Source: Penium margaritaceum
Taxonomy: Eukaryota; Streptophyta; Zygnematophyceae; Desmidiales; Peniaceae
Reading direction: 5' to 3'
Length of the DNA: 64,000 nucleotides
Assembly (NCBI GenBank): GCA_023375785.1
Contig: SZWC01000574.1
Coordinates: forward strand, 50,901 to 114,900
In this document: positions 25,698 through 36,291 of the stretch, piece after piece
How positions within the stretch are numbered: position 1 is the first letter of the stretch
Layout of the letters: each line of letters begins with the position of its first letter
The notes under the pieces: generated by a model
Seen by the model: only the letters and a program-made list of their open reading frames with translations
Database searches by the model: none
Told to the model about the DNA's origin: nothing
Position numbers and translations under genes: made by a program

Positions 25698-26286
25698 NNN
25701 NNNNNNNNNNNNNNNNNNNNNNNNNNNNNNNNNNNNNNNNNNNNNNNNNNNNNNNNNNNNNNNNNNNNNNNNNNNNNNNNNNNNNNNNNNNNNNNNNNNN
25801 NNNNNNNNNNNNNNNNNNNNNNNNNNNNNNNNNNNNNNNNNNNNNNNNNNNNNNNNNNNNNNNNNNNNNNNNNNNNNNNNNNNNNNNNNNNNNNNNNNNN
25901 NNNNNNNNNNNNNNNNNNNNNNNNNNNNNNNNNNNNNNNNNNNNNNNNNNNNNNNNNNNNNNNNNNNNNNNNNNNNNNNNNNNNNNNNNNNNNNNNNNNN
26001 NNNNNNNNNNNNNNNNNNNNNNNNNNNNNNNNNNNNNNNNNNNNNNNNNNNNNNNNNNNNNNNNNNNNNNNNNNNNNNNNNNNNNNNNNNNNNNNNNNNN
26101 NNNNNNNNNNNNNNNNNNNNNNNNNNNNNNNNNNNNNNNNNNNNNNNNNNNNNNNNNNNNNNNNNNNNNNNNNNNNNNNNNNNNNNNNNNNNNNNNNNNN
26201 NNNNNNNNNNNNNNNNNNNNNNNNNNNNNNNNNNNNNNNNNNNNNNNNNNNNNNNNNNNNNNNNNNNNNNNNNNNNNNNNNNNNNN
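25698..26286. other. Assembly gap (589 N)
   Basis: A run of N separates satellite from the hAT element. It hides the 5' end of that element, its left terminal inverted repeat and the left target duplication. Confidence 0.99.
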
Positions 26287-26434
26287 CCATCTAGGATGCC
26301 CTCTCTTCCGCCACAGTGGCGGGCATTGCCCGCCCGAATACCCGCTTCAGGCTAGAGGTGCCAGGCTCTCCAGCGGCTGAGTCCAGCCAGCCAGCGACTG
26401 CACTACCCCACCGTGCCTCGCGTCAGACGCCACC

Positions 26435-29113
26435 ATGGCTTCGGTAGCGGGGGCGTCTGGATCTGCTGAACCGGCTGCAAGCTCTGCCGCTGCTCCGGAT
26501 GCCGTGGTTGTTGAAGGCATAGCCATGAAGGTCGACCTACGCAAGAAGCGGCCGAGTTTGGCCTGGACCGTCTTCAAGCTCGTCATCATCAATGGGGAAC
26601 CTCGCGCTGCGTGCCAACTCTGTACCGGAAAGAAGCTGAAAGGGAAGAAGGGTACGTTTGCCATGAATGACAGCACCACGTCTGGGATGTGGAAGCATTT
26701 GCGTCTGTCGCACAAGCAGAAGTGGTCCGAGCTGAAGCAGATGGAAGCCTCCCAAAAGCTTGCCGATGCACAGACAAATGCTGTCACCACAGCTGCCATT
26801 GTGGATGGCAGCAACGCTGCTGTGGCTCGGTCGGTCGCTGGGGTGGGCATTGCTTTCAACCGAAAGTACTTTCCGTGCTGTGTGTGGAAGCACATCGTTG
26901 ACAAGAACCTCAGCTTCAGCTCCATTGAGTCAACGTGGCTGAAAAGGGCTTTCCTCCACTGTAATCCGTTTGCCGTGCTTGTTGGCCGCATCACACTCAG
27001 CAAGATGATCCGCATGGGGGCGGTTGCTTTCCGCAAGCGGCTGCAGAAGATGTTCCTGAACGTGGAGGGAGGGGTGTCTTTCACTTGTGATGGTTGGCAG
27101 TCCGATGCCAACAAGAAGTACTTGGGCATCACTGCCCACTGGATTGAAAACTGGGCCATCCAAAACGTTGCCCTTGCCTTCCCTCACGTGTCAGAATCTG
27201 CAACTGCTGATAACGTCTTCAACCTGTTTGCTGCTGCTTTGCGAGAGTGGGGTTTGTGGGACAAGATCTTTTGTCTTACCGTTGACAACGACTCTTTCAA
27301 TTACAGTTTGGTTGACAACTACCTCGTGCCACAGAATGTGAACTTCGCAAAGGAGGGACACATCCGATGCATGGGGCACTCGATGAACATTGCCGTGCAG
27401 GACCTCCTCAAGTCCGACAACCTGAAAGCACACCTTGCTTGTGCACGTGATATTGTGAACTTTGTGACAAAGTCTGCCAAGCGTGAGGAAAGCTTGATGA
27501 CTGCTGCTGCCGAGTGTGGAGTGCAGTTCTTATCGCTGCATGCCGATACACCAACCAGGTGGAATTCAACATTGGACATGTGTCACAGAGTTGTCCACCT
27601 GATGGACCCCCTTGTTATCTGGCTGGAGAGTAAGGCACCTCATCTGCAGCCCTCTGAGACAGGCTGGGAGCTGCTGGGGCTGGTGAGGGCAGTGCTGAAG
27701 CCATTCAAAGGCTTTACTGACGACATCAGCGGCAGCAAGTATCCAACCATCTCCTTGGTGCTGCCATTTTTCAGCCTGGTGCTGCAGAAAATCCACTACT
27801 GGCAGGTGAAGGTTGCATCAGCGGAGAAGAAGAAGAAGGAGAAGAAGCTTCTGGACACAACCGAGCAGCTGCTGCTCAAGCTCACTGAAGGCTTCAAGGC
27901 AGTCGCTGACAAGGTGCCCTTTGTTTTGCTTTGCGATCCACTTTACAATGGTGCTGCTGTTTGTATGTATGTGCATGTTGTTTTGACTTCAACATCACCT
28001 TGCTTTTCGGTTGCACGTTGTGTTGCTTTGCAAAGAAGCATGCCATGGTTTTGTTGGACATTTTGTAATGTACTGCAACATGCCACTATGCAAACCGGTT
28101 GCTTTGTTGTACTGGTTGTGCTGTCTTCTTTTTCCAACTGGGTAGCTCGAAAAGTATGTGAAGAAGTGCAACATGCACCACGTTGTGGCGACGTTTGTGG
28201 ATCCGCGCTTCAGACTTCGCTACTTTGACCGCATCCACAAGCTCATGGGCATCAAGTCGGCAGCAGAACTGGAGGTGAAGATTGTCGCATGGCTACAGCC
28301 ATACTTTGTCAAGGCACAAAGGAAGCGGGAGGCAGAAGCTGCTGCAGCGGCAGCGTCTGCAACAGCAGCAGCAGAGAAGCAGGCAACAGAGGCAGAGGCA
28401 GGCAGCGATGCAGACGATGAGGGAGAGGAGACGCAAGGATCCTCTCGTGCAGCTGGAGCTGCCACTGCCAGCGGATCCCGTGCAACTGGAGCTGCCTCTG
28501 GAACCGGCTCCCGTGCACCTGCCGGTGTCTCCAGCAGCACTGGCTCCCGTGCAGCTGGACCCAGTGCCTCTCGGGCAGCAGACAGCCCAGTTGGAGTTGC
28601 CTCTCGTGCAGCTAGAGGTGCCTCTCGTGCAGCAGTCAGCCCAGCTGCAACAGGAAAGAGGCGGACAGTNGGAGAGTTGTGACAGATTTCAGGCACAGTC
28701 TGAGCAACGTCGCCGTGGAGGATTTGCTGACGCTCAAGACATGGATCAATGATCCAGCGCTCGCAGACTTCCCGGTGTCTCCAAGTGGGGTTGTGGCTGA
28801 AGAGCTACTGCAGGAGGAGAAGAAAGAGAAGCAGCGTAGGAAGGAGGTTAGGAAGGCAGTTGCAGCAGTACGACAGGGACTCATGAGGGTTGCCATCCTC
28901 AACGACTCAGATGATGAGGGTGCTGCTGGCACAGATGGGGAAGATGATGGCGGCAGTGACGAGGATGATGAGGACGACGACGAGGAGGAGGAGCAGGCTG
29001 CAGATGGGAATGGGTTAGACAGTGACGATGATGATGACGATGGTTACGAGGTTGCCACAGACTTTGAGCGTGGTGATGCTGATGATGATGATGATGTCAT
29101 GGAGGTGTCTTAG
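26435..29113 (+). CDS. hAT transposase with BED zinc finger (two exons inferred)
   Basis: The start ATG sits in a strong context, GCCACCATGG. In exon 1 (26435 to about 27958, 508 codons) residues 44-93 form a BED finger: W44, C60, C63, H88, H93. The RNase H-like core follows with CDGW (D219), YLGITAHWI (229-237), TVDND (D284), CMGHSMN (C312, H315), TRWNST (374-379) and GSKYPTISLVLP. DPRFRLRYF appears after a frame change at 28146 onward. An intron from GTTTGT (27959) to GGGTAG (28145), 187 nt, would join them in frame. A Ser-Arg-Ala-rich linker follows, then WIND...DFPVS..VAEELL and an Asp/Glu tail. An ambiguous N at 28670 coincides with another frame change, so the full length (about 830 residues) is uncertain. 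It would bind and cut the element's ends in the nucleus. Confidence 0.85.
27959..28145 (+). other. Probable intron in the hAT transposase
   Basis: Coding character is lost after LLCDPLYNGAA: the frame continues with Cys/Val-rich text and T/G-rich bases. The segment ends in a pyrimidine-rich stretch (CTGTCTTCTTTTTCC) and GGGTAG, after which hAT-like LEKYVKK...ATFVDPRF starts in phase 0. A GT at 27959 (GTTTGT) fits that phase. The better-looking donor GTATGT at 27963 does not restore the frame with this acceptor. An alternative is a pseudogenising insertion. Confidence 0.55.
28430..28665 (+). repeat. Ser-Arg-Ala repeat-coding linker
   Basis: A loosely repeated 24-36 nt pattern with CTCTCGTGCAGC or GGCTCCCGTGCA as its core encodes repeated SRAA/GSRA words, about nine in 75 residues. 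It lies between the DPRF motif and the C-terminal part of the transposase, where hAT proteins normally have compact helical sequence. It looks like expansion of a short internal repeat. Confidence 0.7.
28670..28670. other. Single N with reading-frame change
   Basis: Upstream, the exon 2 frame reads GKRRT and then stops within five codons. Downstream coding sequence (VVTDFRHSLSNVAVEDLL) is in another frame. Treating the N as two unknown bases would make the frames continuous, so this may be a consensus error rather than a mutation. Confidence 0.6.
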
Positions 29114-29299
29114 GTGGTCTGCTGCTGTCTCTTGCAAATCAGTTCAAACCAATTGCTTCTCTCTCTTTTGCAACTTGCATCACTCTCTTTCATCCACATT
29201 GCGTTCATTGCATGTATTCTGATTTAAAAAGCTACGTGACATAGCTTTTGTGTGAATGTTTTGCTGTTATATGTGCTAGGCTGACATGTGAAATGACAC

Positions 29300-29450
29300 G
29301 TGTGTATTTCAATACAAAGACATGAGAAATGCAGTGAACACTAGGTTGAATTGTGTGCATCTGAATGGAAAGACATAAGAAATGCAATGACCACTAGGTT
29401 GAAGTGTGTGCATTTGAATGGAAAAACATGAGAAATGCAATGACAATTAT
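29300..29450 (+). repeat. 53-bp tandem repeat, about three copies
   Basis: CATGAGAAATGCAGTG at 29321, CATAAGAAATGCAATG at 29374 and CATGAGAAATGCAATG at 29427 are spaced 53 bp apart, with GTGTGCATCTGAATGG between copies. It lies downstream of the transposase stop and inside the hAT element. No function is apparent. Confidence 0.85.
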
Positions 29451-29574
29451 GTTCAAATCAGTCCATTTGAACACTTTCTGTTAGTATGCAAGCGAGGAAC
29501 GATTTTGCCAAGATCCACTATAGTGAACTCACAACAACATAGTCAGTTCTTGTGCACCAGATTCAGTTCGTGAG

Positions 29575-29770
29575 GTGTACCGGAGTCGCGAACCCGCCAA
29601 CCTCGGATTCGAGAGTTTTGGGTTGAAGATTTGCGAGTACACACCGAAAGGACCCGCGAATCTCAGACTCGCGAGTCCGAGCTTTGGACTCGCGAGTCCG
29701 AATCCGGGGTGTGGCCCCACTTGGCGAATCCGAGTCTGACCCGAAACTCGCGAGTCCGGACTCGGTTACA
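29575..29770 (+). repeat. 3' subterminal palindrome cluster of the hAT element
   Basis: ACTCGCGAGT occurs at about 29669, 29689 and 29747, each followed by CCG; diverged forms (ATTCGAGAGT, TTTGCGAGTA, AGTCGCGAAC) precede them. hAT transposases are known to bind short subterminal repeats as well as terminal inverted repeats, so these are candidate binding sites. The reverse complement of the end reads TGTAACCGAGTCCGGACTCG; the matching left end is in the gap. Confidence 0.65.
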
Positions 29771-32700
29771 GCCTTACGCACAATAGCCGTGCCAAGCCAC
29801 CGGTTTTTTACCTTGTATATACCTGCAAGGTCATGTATATTAGATGTGCGCTTTGATTGGGAACTCTGACCGCTGCTGACTCGTGTTATGATTCGTAGAA
29901 GTCAAAGTCAATTGGTAAACTTTGTTGTCATGGTCAGTGGCGCATGCCAACTCTGTCAAGGCGTTGCGCACAATAGCCACACCGAGCCACCAGTATTCTA
30001 CCTTGTTTGCACCTGTAAGATCATGCCCAGTACATCTGCACTCTGATTGGACACTCTGACCGTGGCTGACTTGTGTTATGATCAATAAAAGTAAATGTCA
30101 CTTGGATACATTTGTGGTCATGGTCAGAGGCACATGCCATATTTGTCAAGGCATTGCGCACAATAGCCACACTGAGCCACCAGTATTTTACCTTGTTTAT
30201 ACCTGTAAGGTCATGCCCAGAATGATTGCATTCTGATTGGACACTCTGACCGTGGCTGACTCGTGTTATGATTCATAGCCGTTTAAGGTACTTGGTTAAT
30301 GCTGTGGTCATTGTCAGTGGCACATGCCAATTTTGTCAAGGCATTGCGCAAAATCGCCGTGCCAAGCCACCAGTACTTTAACTTGTTGATACCTGCAACA
30401 TCATGCATATTACATGTGCACTGTGATTGGGCACTCTGACCGTGGCTGACTCGTGTTATGGTCAATAGAAGTAAAAGGCACTTGGATACATTTGTGGTCA
30501 TGGCCAGTGGCACATGCCAACGTTGTCAAGGCATTGTGCATAATAGCCACACCGAACCACAAGTACTATACCTTGTTTACAACTGAAAGGTCATGCCCAG
30601 TATATCTGCACTGTGATTGGAAACTCTGACCATGGCTGAAACGTGTTATTATTCATAGCCCATTAAGGTACTTGGTAAACTTTGTGGTCATGGTCAGTGG
30701 CACATGCCAACTTTGTCAAGGCATTGCGCATGATATCCGTGCCAAGCCACCGGTTTTTTAACTTGTTTATACCTGCAAGTTCATGCACATTAGATGTGCA
30801 TCGTGATTGGGCACTCTGAGTGTGGCTGACCCGTGTTACGATTTGTAGAAGTTAAAGTCACTTGGTAAACGTTGTGGTCATGGTCAGTGGCACCTGCTAA
30901 TTTTGTCAAGGCATTGCGCACAATATCTGTGCCAAGCCACCAGTTTTTTACCTTACTTATACATGCAAGGTCATGCATGTGAGATGTGCACCGTGATTGG
31001 ACACTCTGACCGTGGCTGCCTCGTGTTACGATTCGTAGAAGTTTAAGTCACTTGGTAAACTTTGTGGTCATGGTCAGTGGCACATGCCAACTTTGTCAAG
31101 GCATTGCGCACAATAGCCGTGCCACGCCACCGGTTTTTTACCTTTTTTATACCTGCAAGGTCATGCATATTAGATGTGCACCGTGATTGGGCACTCTGAG
31201 TGTGGCTGACCCGTGTTACGGTTTGTAGAAGTTAAAGTCACTTGGTAAACTTTGTGGTCATGGTCAGTGGTACATGCCAACTTTGTCAAGGCATTGCGCA
31301 CAATAGCTGTGCCAAGCCACCGGTTTCGTACCTTGTTTATACCTGCAAGGTCATGCATGTTAGATGTGCACCGTGATTGGACACTCTGACCGTGGCTGCC
31401 TCGTGTTACGATTCGTAGAAGTTTAAGTCACTTGGTAAACTTTGTGGTCATGGTCAGTGGTACATGCCAACTTTGTCAAGGCATTGCGCACAATAGCCAC
31501 GCCAAGCCACCGGTGTTTTACCGTGTTTGTACCTGCGAGATCATGCCTAGTACATCTGCACTGTGATCGGACACTCTGACCGTGGCTGACTCGTGTTACG
31601 ATTCGTAGAAGTTAAAGTCACTTGGTAAACTTTGTGGTCATGGTCAGTGGCACATGCAAACTTTGTCAAGGCATTGCGCACAATAGCCACGCCAAGCCAC
31701 CGGTGTTTTACCGTGTTTGTACCTGCGAGATCATGCCTAGTACATCTGCACTGTGATTGGACACTCTGACCGTGGCTGACTCGTGTTATGATCGATAGAA
31801 GTAAAGTCACTTGGATACATTTTTGGTCATGGTCAGTGGCACATACCAACTTTGTCAAGGCATTGCACAAAATAGCCACACCGATCCACCTGTATTCTAT
31901 TTTGTTTATACATGCAAGGTCAAGCCCATTATATCTGCACTGTGATTGGACACTCTGACCGTGGCTGACCCGTGTTATGATCCATAGCCGTTTAATGTAC
32001 TTGGTAAACTTTGTGGTCATGGTCAGTGGCACATACCAACTTTGTCAAGACATTCCGCACAATAGCCGTGCCAAGCCACCTGTTTTTTACCTTGTTTATA
32101 CCTGTAATGTCATGCCTAGTATATCTGAACTGTGATTGGGTACTCTGGCCGTGGCTGACTCGTGTTATGATTCATAGAAGTTAAAGTCACTTGGTAAACT
32201 TTGTGGTCATGGTCAGTGGCACATCCCAACTTTGTCAAGGCATTGCGCACAATAGCTGCACCGAGCCACCAGTATTTTACCTTGTTTATACATGGGAGGT
32301 CATGCCCACTATATCTGCACAGTGATTGGATACTCCGACAGTGGCTGTCTCATGTTGTGATTCATAGCCGTTTAATGTACTTGGTAAACTTTGTGGTCAT
32401 GGTCAGTGGCACATGCCAACTTTGTCAAGGAATTGCGCACCATAGCCACACCGAGCAACCAGTATTCTACCTTGTTTGTACCTGCAAGATCAGGCCTAGT
32501 TCATGTGCACTGTGATTGGACACTCTGACTGTGGCTGACTCGTGTTATGATTTGTAGCCGTTTAATGTACTTGGTAAACTTTGTGGTCATGGTCAGTGGC
32601 ACATGCGAACTTTGTCAATGCATTGCACACAATAGCCGTGCCAAGCTACCGGATTTTTACCTTGTTTATACCTGCAAGGTCATGCATGTTAGATGTGCAC

Positions 32701-32849
32701 TCGAATTGGGCACTCTGACCGTGGCTGACTCGTGTTACAATACATACAAGTTAAAGTCGCTTGGTAAACTTTGTGGTCATGGTCAGTGGCACATGCCAAC
32801 TTTGTCAAGGCATTGCACACAATAACCACACCGAACCACCAGTATTCTA
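29771..32849. repeat. 190-bp satellite array, segment 6
   Basis: About 16 monomers. A class 3-like monomer with GGCTGTCTCATG near 32340 begins a stretch repeated at 35290, 39920, 44140 and 47600. Two monomers near 31500 and 31690 share CCGGTGTTTTACCGTG, a local duplication. No gene is seen. Confidence 0.94.
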
Positions 32850-33336
32850 CCTACTGCTCAAGGAATTCAACGATAGAGGTTTGCCTGATTATGAAATCTA
32901 TGAATTAGATTGAAAATTTGGGCTCAGTATTATTTTTGGAATCCTAAGTGAACAAATTGACATTCAACTGACACTTTGAATTCAACAAAAGGCCCAGGAT
33001 TATTTTTGCAGAAATCCAATATTTCAACGATATCTTCCATTGTACAAAGAAACAATAAGGACCACCGACGGGTCTAGGAGTGTGTGGTGTTACGTGGGTT
33101 TCTCATTTTGTACATATGGCTGTTCACGCCTATTTGTAGTTCCTTACCACGAATCACTCTACGGAGAATGTGAACAAACATGTGATGTGAAATATGAGTG
33201 AACATTTCCTCAACGGTGATTTCACCGGAAAACATATTCAAATTATTTGTGTGACATTTTAATTTCATCGAACAAATTTTGACACAAATTCAATGACCAG
33301 AAAAACATTTAAAATGAAATAACTCGAGCAGTAGGG
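32850..33336. mobile_element. TIR element, copy 1 (487 bp)
   Basis: A non-satellite insert begins CCTACTGCTCAAGG and ends CTCGAGCAGTAGGG, so its ends are inverted repeats of about 12 bp. It splits the satellite word ATTCTACCTTG and leaves TA on both sides, consistent with a TA target duplication, although the shared C/T/A letters make the exact limits uncertain. A TA duplication would suit a Tc1/mariner-like non-autonomous element. The interior is AT-rich. The sense strand encodes the end of a frame similar to that in copy 3 but shorter. Confidence 0.72.
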
Positions 33337-35806
33337 TACCTTGTTTGCACCTGCAAGATCATGCCTAGTACGTCTGTACTGTCATTTGACACTCTGACTG
33401 TGGCTGACTCGTGTTATGATCAATAGAAGTAAATGTCACTTGGATACAGTTGTGGTCATGGTCAGAGGCACATGCCATCTTTGTCAAGGCATTGCGCACA
33501 ATATTCACACTGAGCCACCAGTATTTTGCCTTGTTTATACCTGTAAGGTCATGCCCATAATATTTGCATTCTGATTGGACACTCTGACCGTGGCTGACGC
33601 GTGTTATGATTCATAGCCGTTTAAGGTAATTGGTTAACTTTGTGGTCATTGTCAGTGGCACATGCCAACTTTGTCAAGGCATTGCGCAAAATCGCCGTGC
33701 CAAGCCACCAGTGTTTTGACTTGTTTATACCTGCAAGGTCATGCATATTACACGTGCACTGTGATTGGGCACTCTGACCGTGGCTGACTCGTGTTATGAT
33801 CAATATAAGTAAAACTCACTTGGATACATGTGTGGTCATGGTCAGTGGCACATGCTAACTTTGTCAAGGCATTGTGCATAATAGCCACACCGAACCACGA
33901 GTACTTTACCTTGTTTACAACTGAAAGGTCATTCCCAGTATATCTGCAGTTTGATTGGACACTCTGACCGTGGCTGAAACTTGTTATGATTCATAGCCCT
34001 TTAAGGTACTTGGTAAACTTTGTGGTCATGGTCAGTGGCACATGCCAACTTTGTCAAGGCATTCCGCACAGTATCCGTGCCAAGCCACCGGTTTTTAAAC
34101 TTGTTTATACCTGCAAGTTCATGCATATTACATGTATACTGTGATTGGGCACTCTGGCCATGGCTGACTCGTGTTACGATTCGTAGAAGTTAAAGTCACT
34201 TGGTAAACTTTGTGGTCATGGTCAGTGGCACATGCCAACTTTGTCAAGGCATTGCGCACAATAGCCGTGCCGAGCCACCGGGTTTTTACATTGTTTATAC
34301 CTGCAAGGTCATGCATATTAGATGTGCACCGTGATTGGGCACTCTGAGTGTGGCTGACCCATGTTACGATTTGTATAAGTTAAAGTCACTTGGTAAACTT
34401 TGTGGTCATGGTCAGTGGCACATGCCAGTTTTGTCAACGCATTGCGCACAATAGCTGTGCCAAGCCACCGGTTTTTTACCTTGTTTATACCTGCAAGGTC
34501 ATGCATGTGAGATGTGCAGCGTGATTGGACACTCTGACCGTGGCTGACTCGTGTTACGATTCGTAGAAATTAAAATCACTTGGTAAACTTTGTGGTCATG
34601 GTCAGTGGCACATGCAAACTTTGTCAAGGCATTGCACACAAGAGCCACGCCAAGCCACCGGTGTTTCACCGTGTTTGTACCTGCAAGATCATGCGTAGTA
34701 CATCTGCACTGTGATTGGACACTCTGACCGTGGCTGACTTGTGTTATGATCGATAGAAGTAAAGTCACTTGGATACATTTTTGGTCATTGTCAGTGGCAC
34801 ATACCAACTTTGTCAAGGCATTGCACAAAATAGCCACACCGATCCACCAGTATTCTATTTTGTTTATACATGCAAGGTCATGCCCATTATATCTGCACTG
34901 TGATTGGACACTCTGACCGTGGCTGACCCGTGTTATGATTCATATCCGTTTAATGTACTTGGCAAACTTTGTGGTCATGGTCAGTGGCACATACCAACTT
35001 TGTCAAGACATTGCGCACAATAGCCATGCCAAGCCACCTGTTTTTTACCTTGTTTATACCTGTTATGTCATGCCTAGTACATCTGAACGGTGATTGGGTA
35101 CTCTGACCGTGGCTGACTCGTGTTATGATTCGTAGAAGTTAAGGCACTTGGTAAACTTTGTGGTCATGGTCAGTGGCACATCCCAACTTTGTCAAGGCAT
35201 TGCGCACAATAGCTGCACCGAGCCACCAGTATTCTACCTTGTTTATACATGCGAGGTCATGCCCAGTATATCTGCACAGTGATTGGATACTCTGACAATG
35301 GCTGTCTCGTGTTGTTATTCAAAGCCGTTTAGTGTACTTGGTAAACTTTGTGGTCATGGTCAGTGGCACATGCCAACTTTGTCAAGGCATTGCGCACAAT
35401 AGCCACACCAAGCCACCAGTATTCTACCTTGTTTGTACCTGCAAGATCATGCCTAGTTCATGTGCACTGTGATTGGACACTCTGACCGTGGCTGACTCGT
35501 GTTATGATTCATAGCCGTTTAATGTACTTGGTAAACTTTGTGGTCATGGTCAGTGGCACATGCGAACTTTGTCAGGGCATTGCGCACAATAGCCGTACCA
35601 AGCCACCGGATTTTTACCTTGTTTATACCTGCAAGGTCATGCATATTATATGTGCACTGTGATTGGGCACTCTGACCGTGACTGACTCGTGTTACGATAC
35701 GTATAAGTTAAAGTCGCTTGGTAAACTTTGTGGTCATGGTCAGTGGCACATGCCAACTTTGTCAAGGCATTGCGCACAATAGCCACACCGAACCACCAGT
35801 ATTCTA
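33337..35806. repeat. 190-bp satellite array, segment 7
   Basis: Thirteen monomers separate TIR copies 1 and 2. Monomer order and private variants match the stretch before copy 1 (for example TGCATAATAGCCACACCGAA, CACCGTGTTTGTACC and GGCTGTCTCGTG), so it is a duplicated multi-kilobase unit with a 2957-bp offset. No gene is seen. Confidence 0.93.
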
Positions 35807-36291
35807 CCTACTGCTCAAGGAATTCAATGATAGAGGTTTGCCTGATTATGAAATCTATGAATTAGATTGAAAATTTGGGCTCAGTATTATTCTTGGAATC
35901 CTAAGTGAACGAACTGACATTCAACTAACACATTAAATTCAACATAAGGCCCATGATAATTTGTTCAGAAATCCAATATTTCAACGAGATATTCCATTGA
36001 ACACAGAAATACTAAGGACCACCAACGGGTTTAGGTGTGTGTGGTGTTACGTGGGTTTGTCATTTGTACAGATAGCTGTTCACGCCTATTTGTAGTTCCC
36101 TACCACGAATGACTGTACGGATAATGTGAACAAACATGTGATGTGAAATATTAGTGAACATTTCCTCTACCGTTATTTCACTGAAAACATATTCAAATTA
36201 GTCGTGTGACATTTTCATTTCAGCGAAAAAAATTTGACACAATTCCAATGACCAGAAAAACATTTGAAATCAAATAACTCGAGCAGTAGGG
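35807..36291. mobile_element. TIR element, copy 2 (485 bp)
   Basis: Same ends and same satellite insertion point as copy 1 (ATTCTA before, TACCTTG after), with scattered substitutions and small indels. The shared site implies the copy arose by duplication of the satellite segment containing the element. Confidence 0.72.

Larger units (their letters stand above)
26287..29770 (+). mobile_element. hAT-superfamily DNA transposon (5' end in gap)
   Basis: A GC-richer island between satellite blocks holds a BED-finger hAT transposase, a tandem 53-bp repeat downstream of it, and a 3' end crowded with the palindrome ACTCGCGAGT. Satellite resumes as GCCTTACGCACAATAG at about 29771. Within the 5' part, GGCGGGCA and TGCCCGCC form a perfect 8-bp inverted repeat with a one-base loop at 26318-26334. 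The left terminus lies in the gap, so the terminal inverted repeats and the expected 8-bp target duplication cannot be compared. The insertion appears younger than the satellite around it. Confidence 0.85.

Noticed and set aside
25662-26294. Long frames across 25698-26286
   Set aside because: They consist of N translated as X within the assembly gap.
26347-27159. 270-codon minus-strand frame opposite the transposase
   Set aside because: It is the antisense shadow of the GC-rich hAT exon; the plus strand carries the BED finger and hAT motifs.
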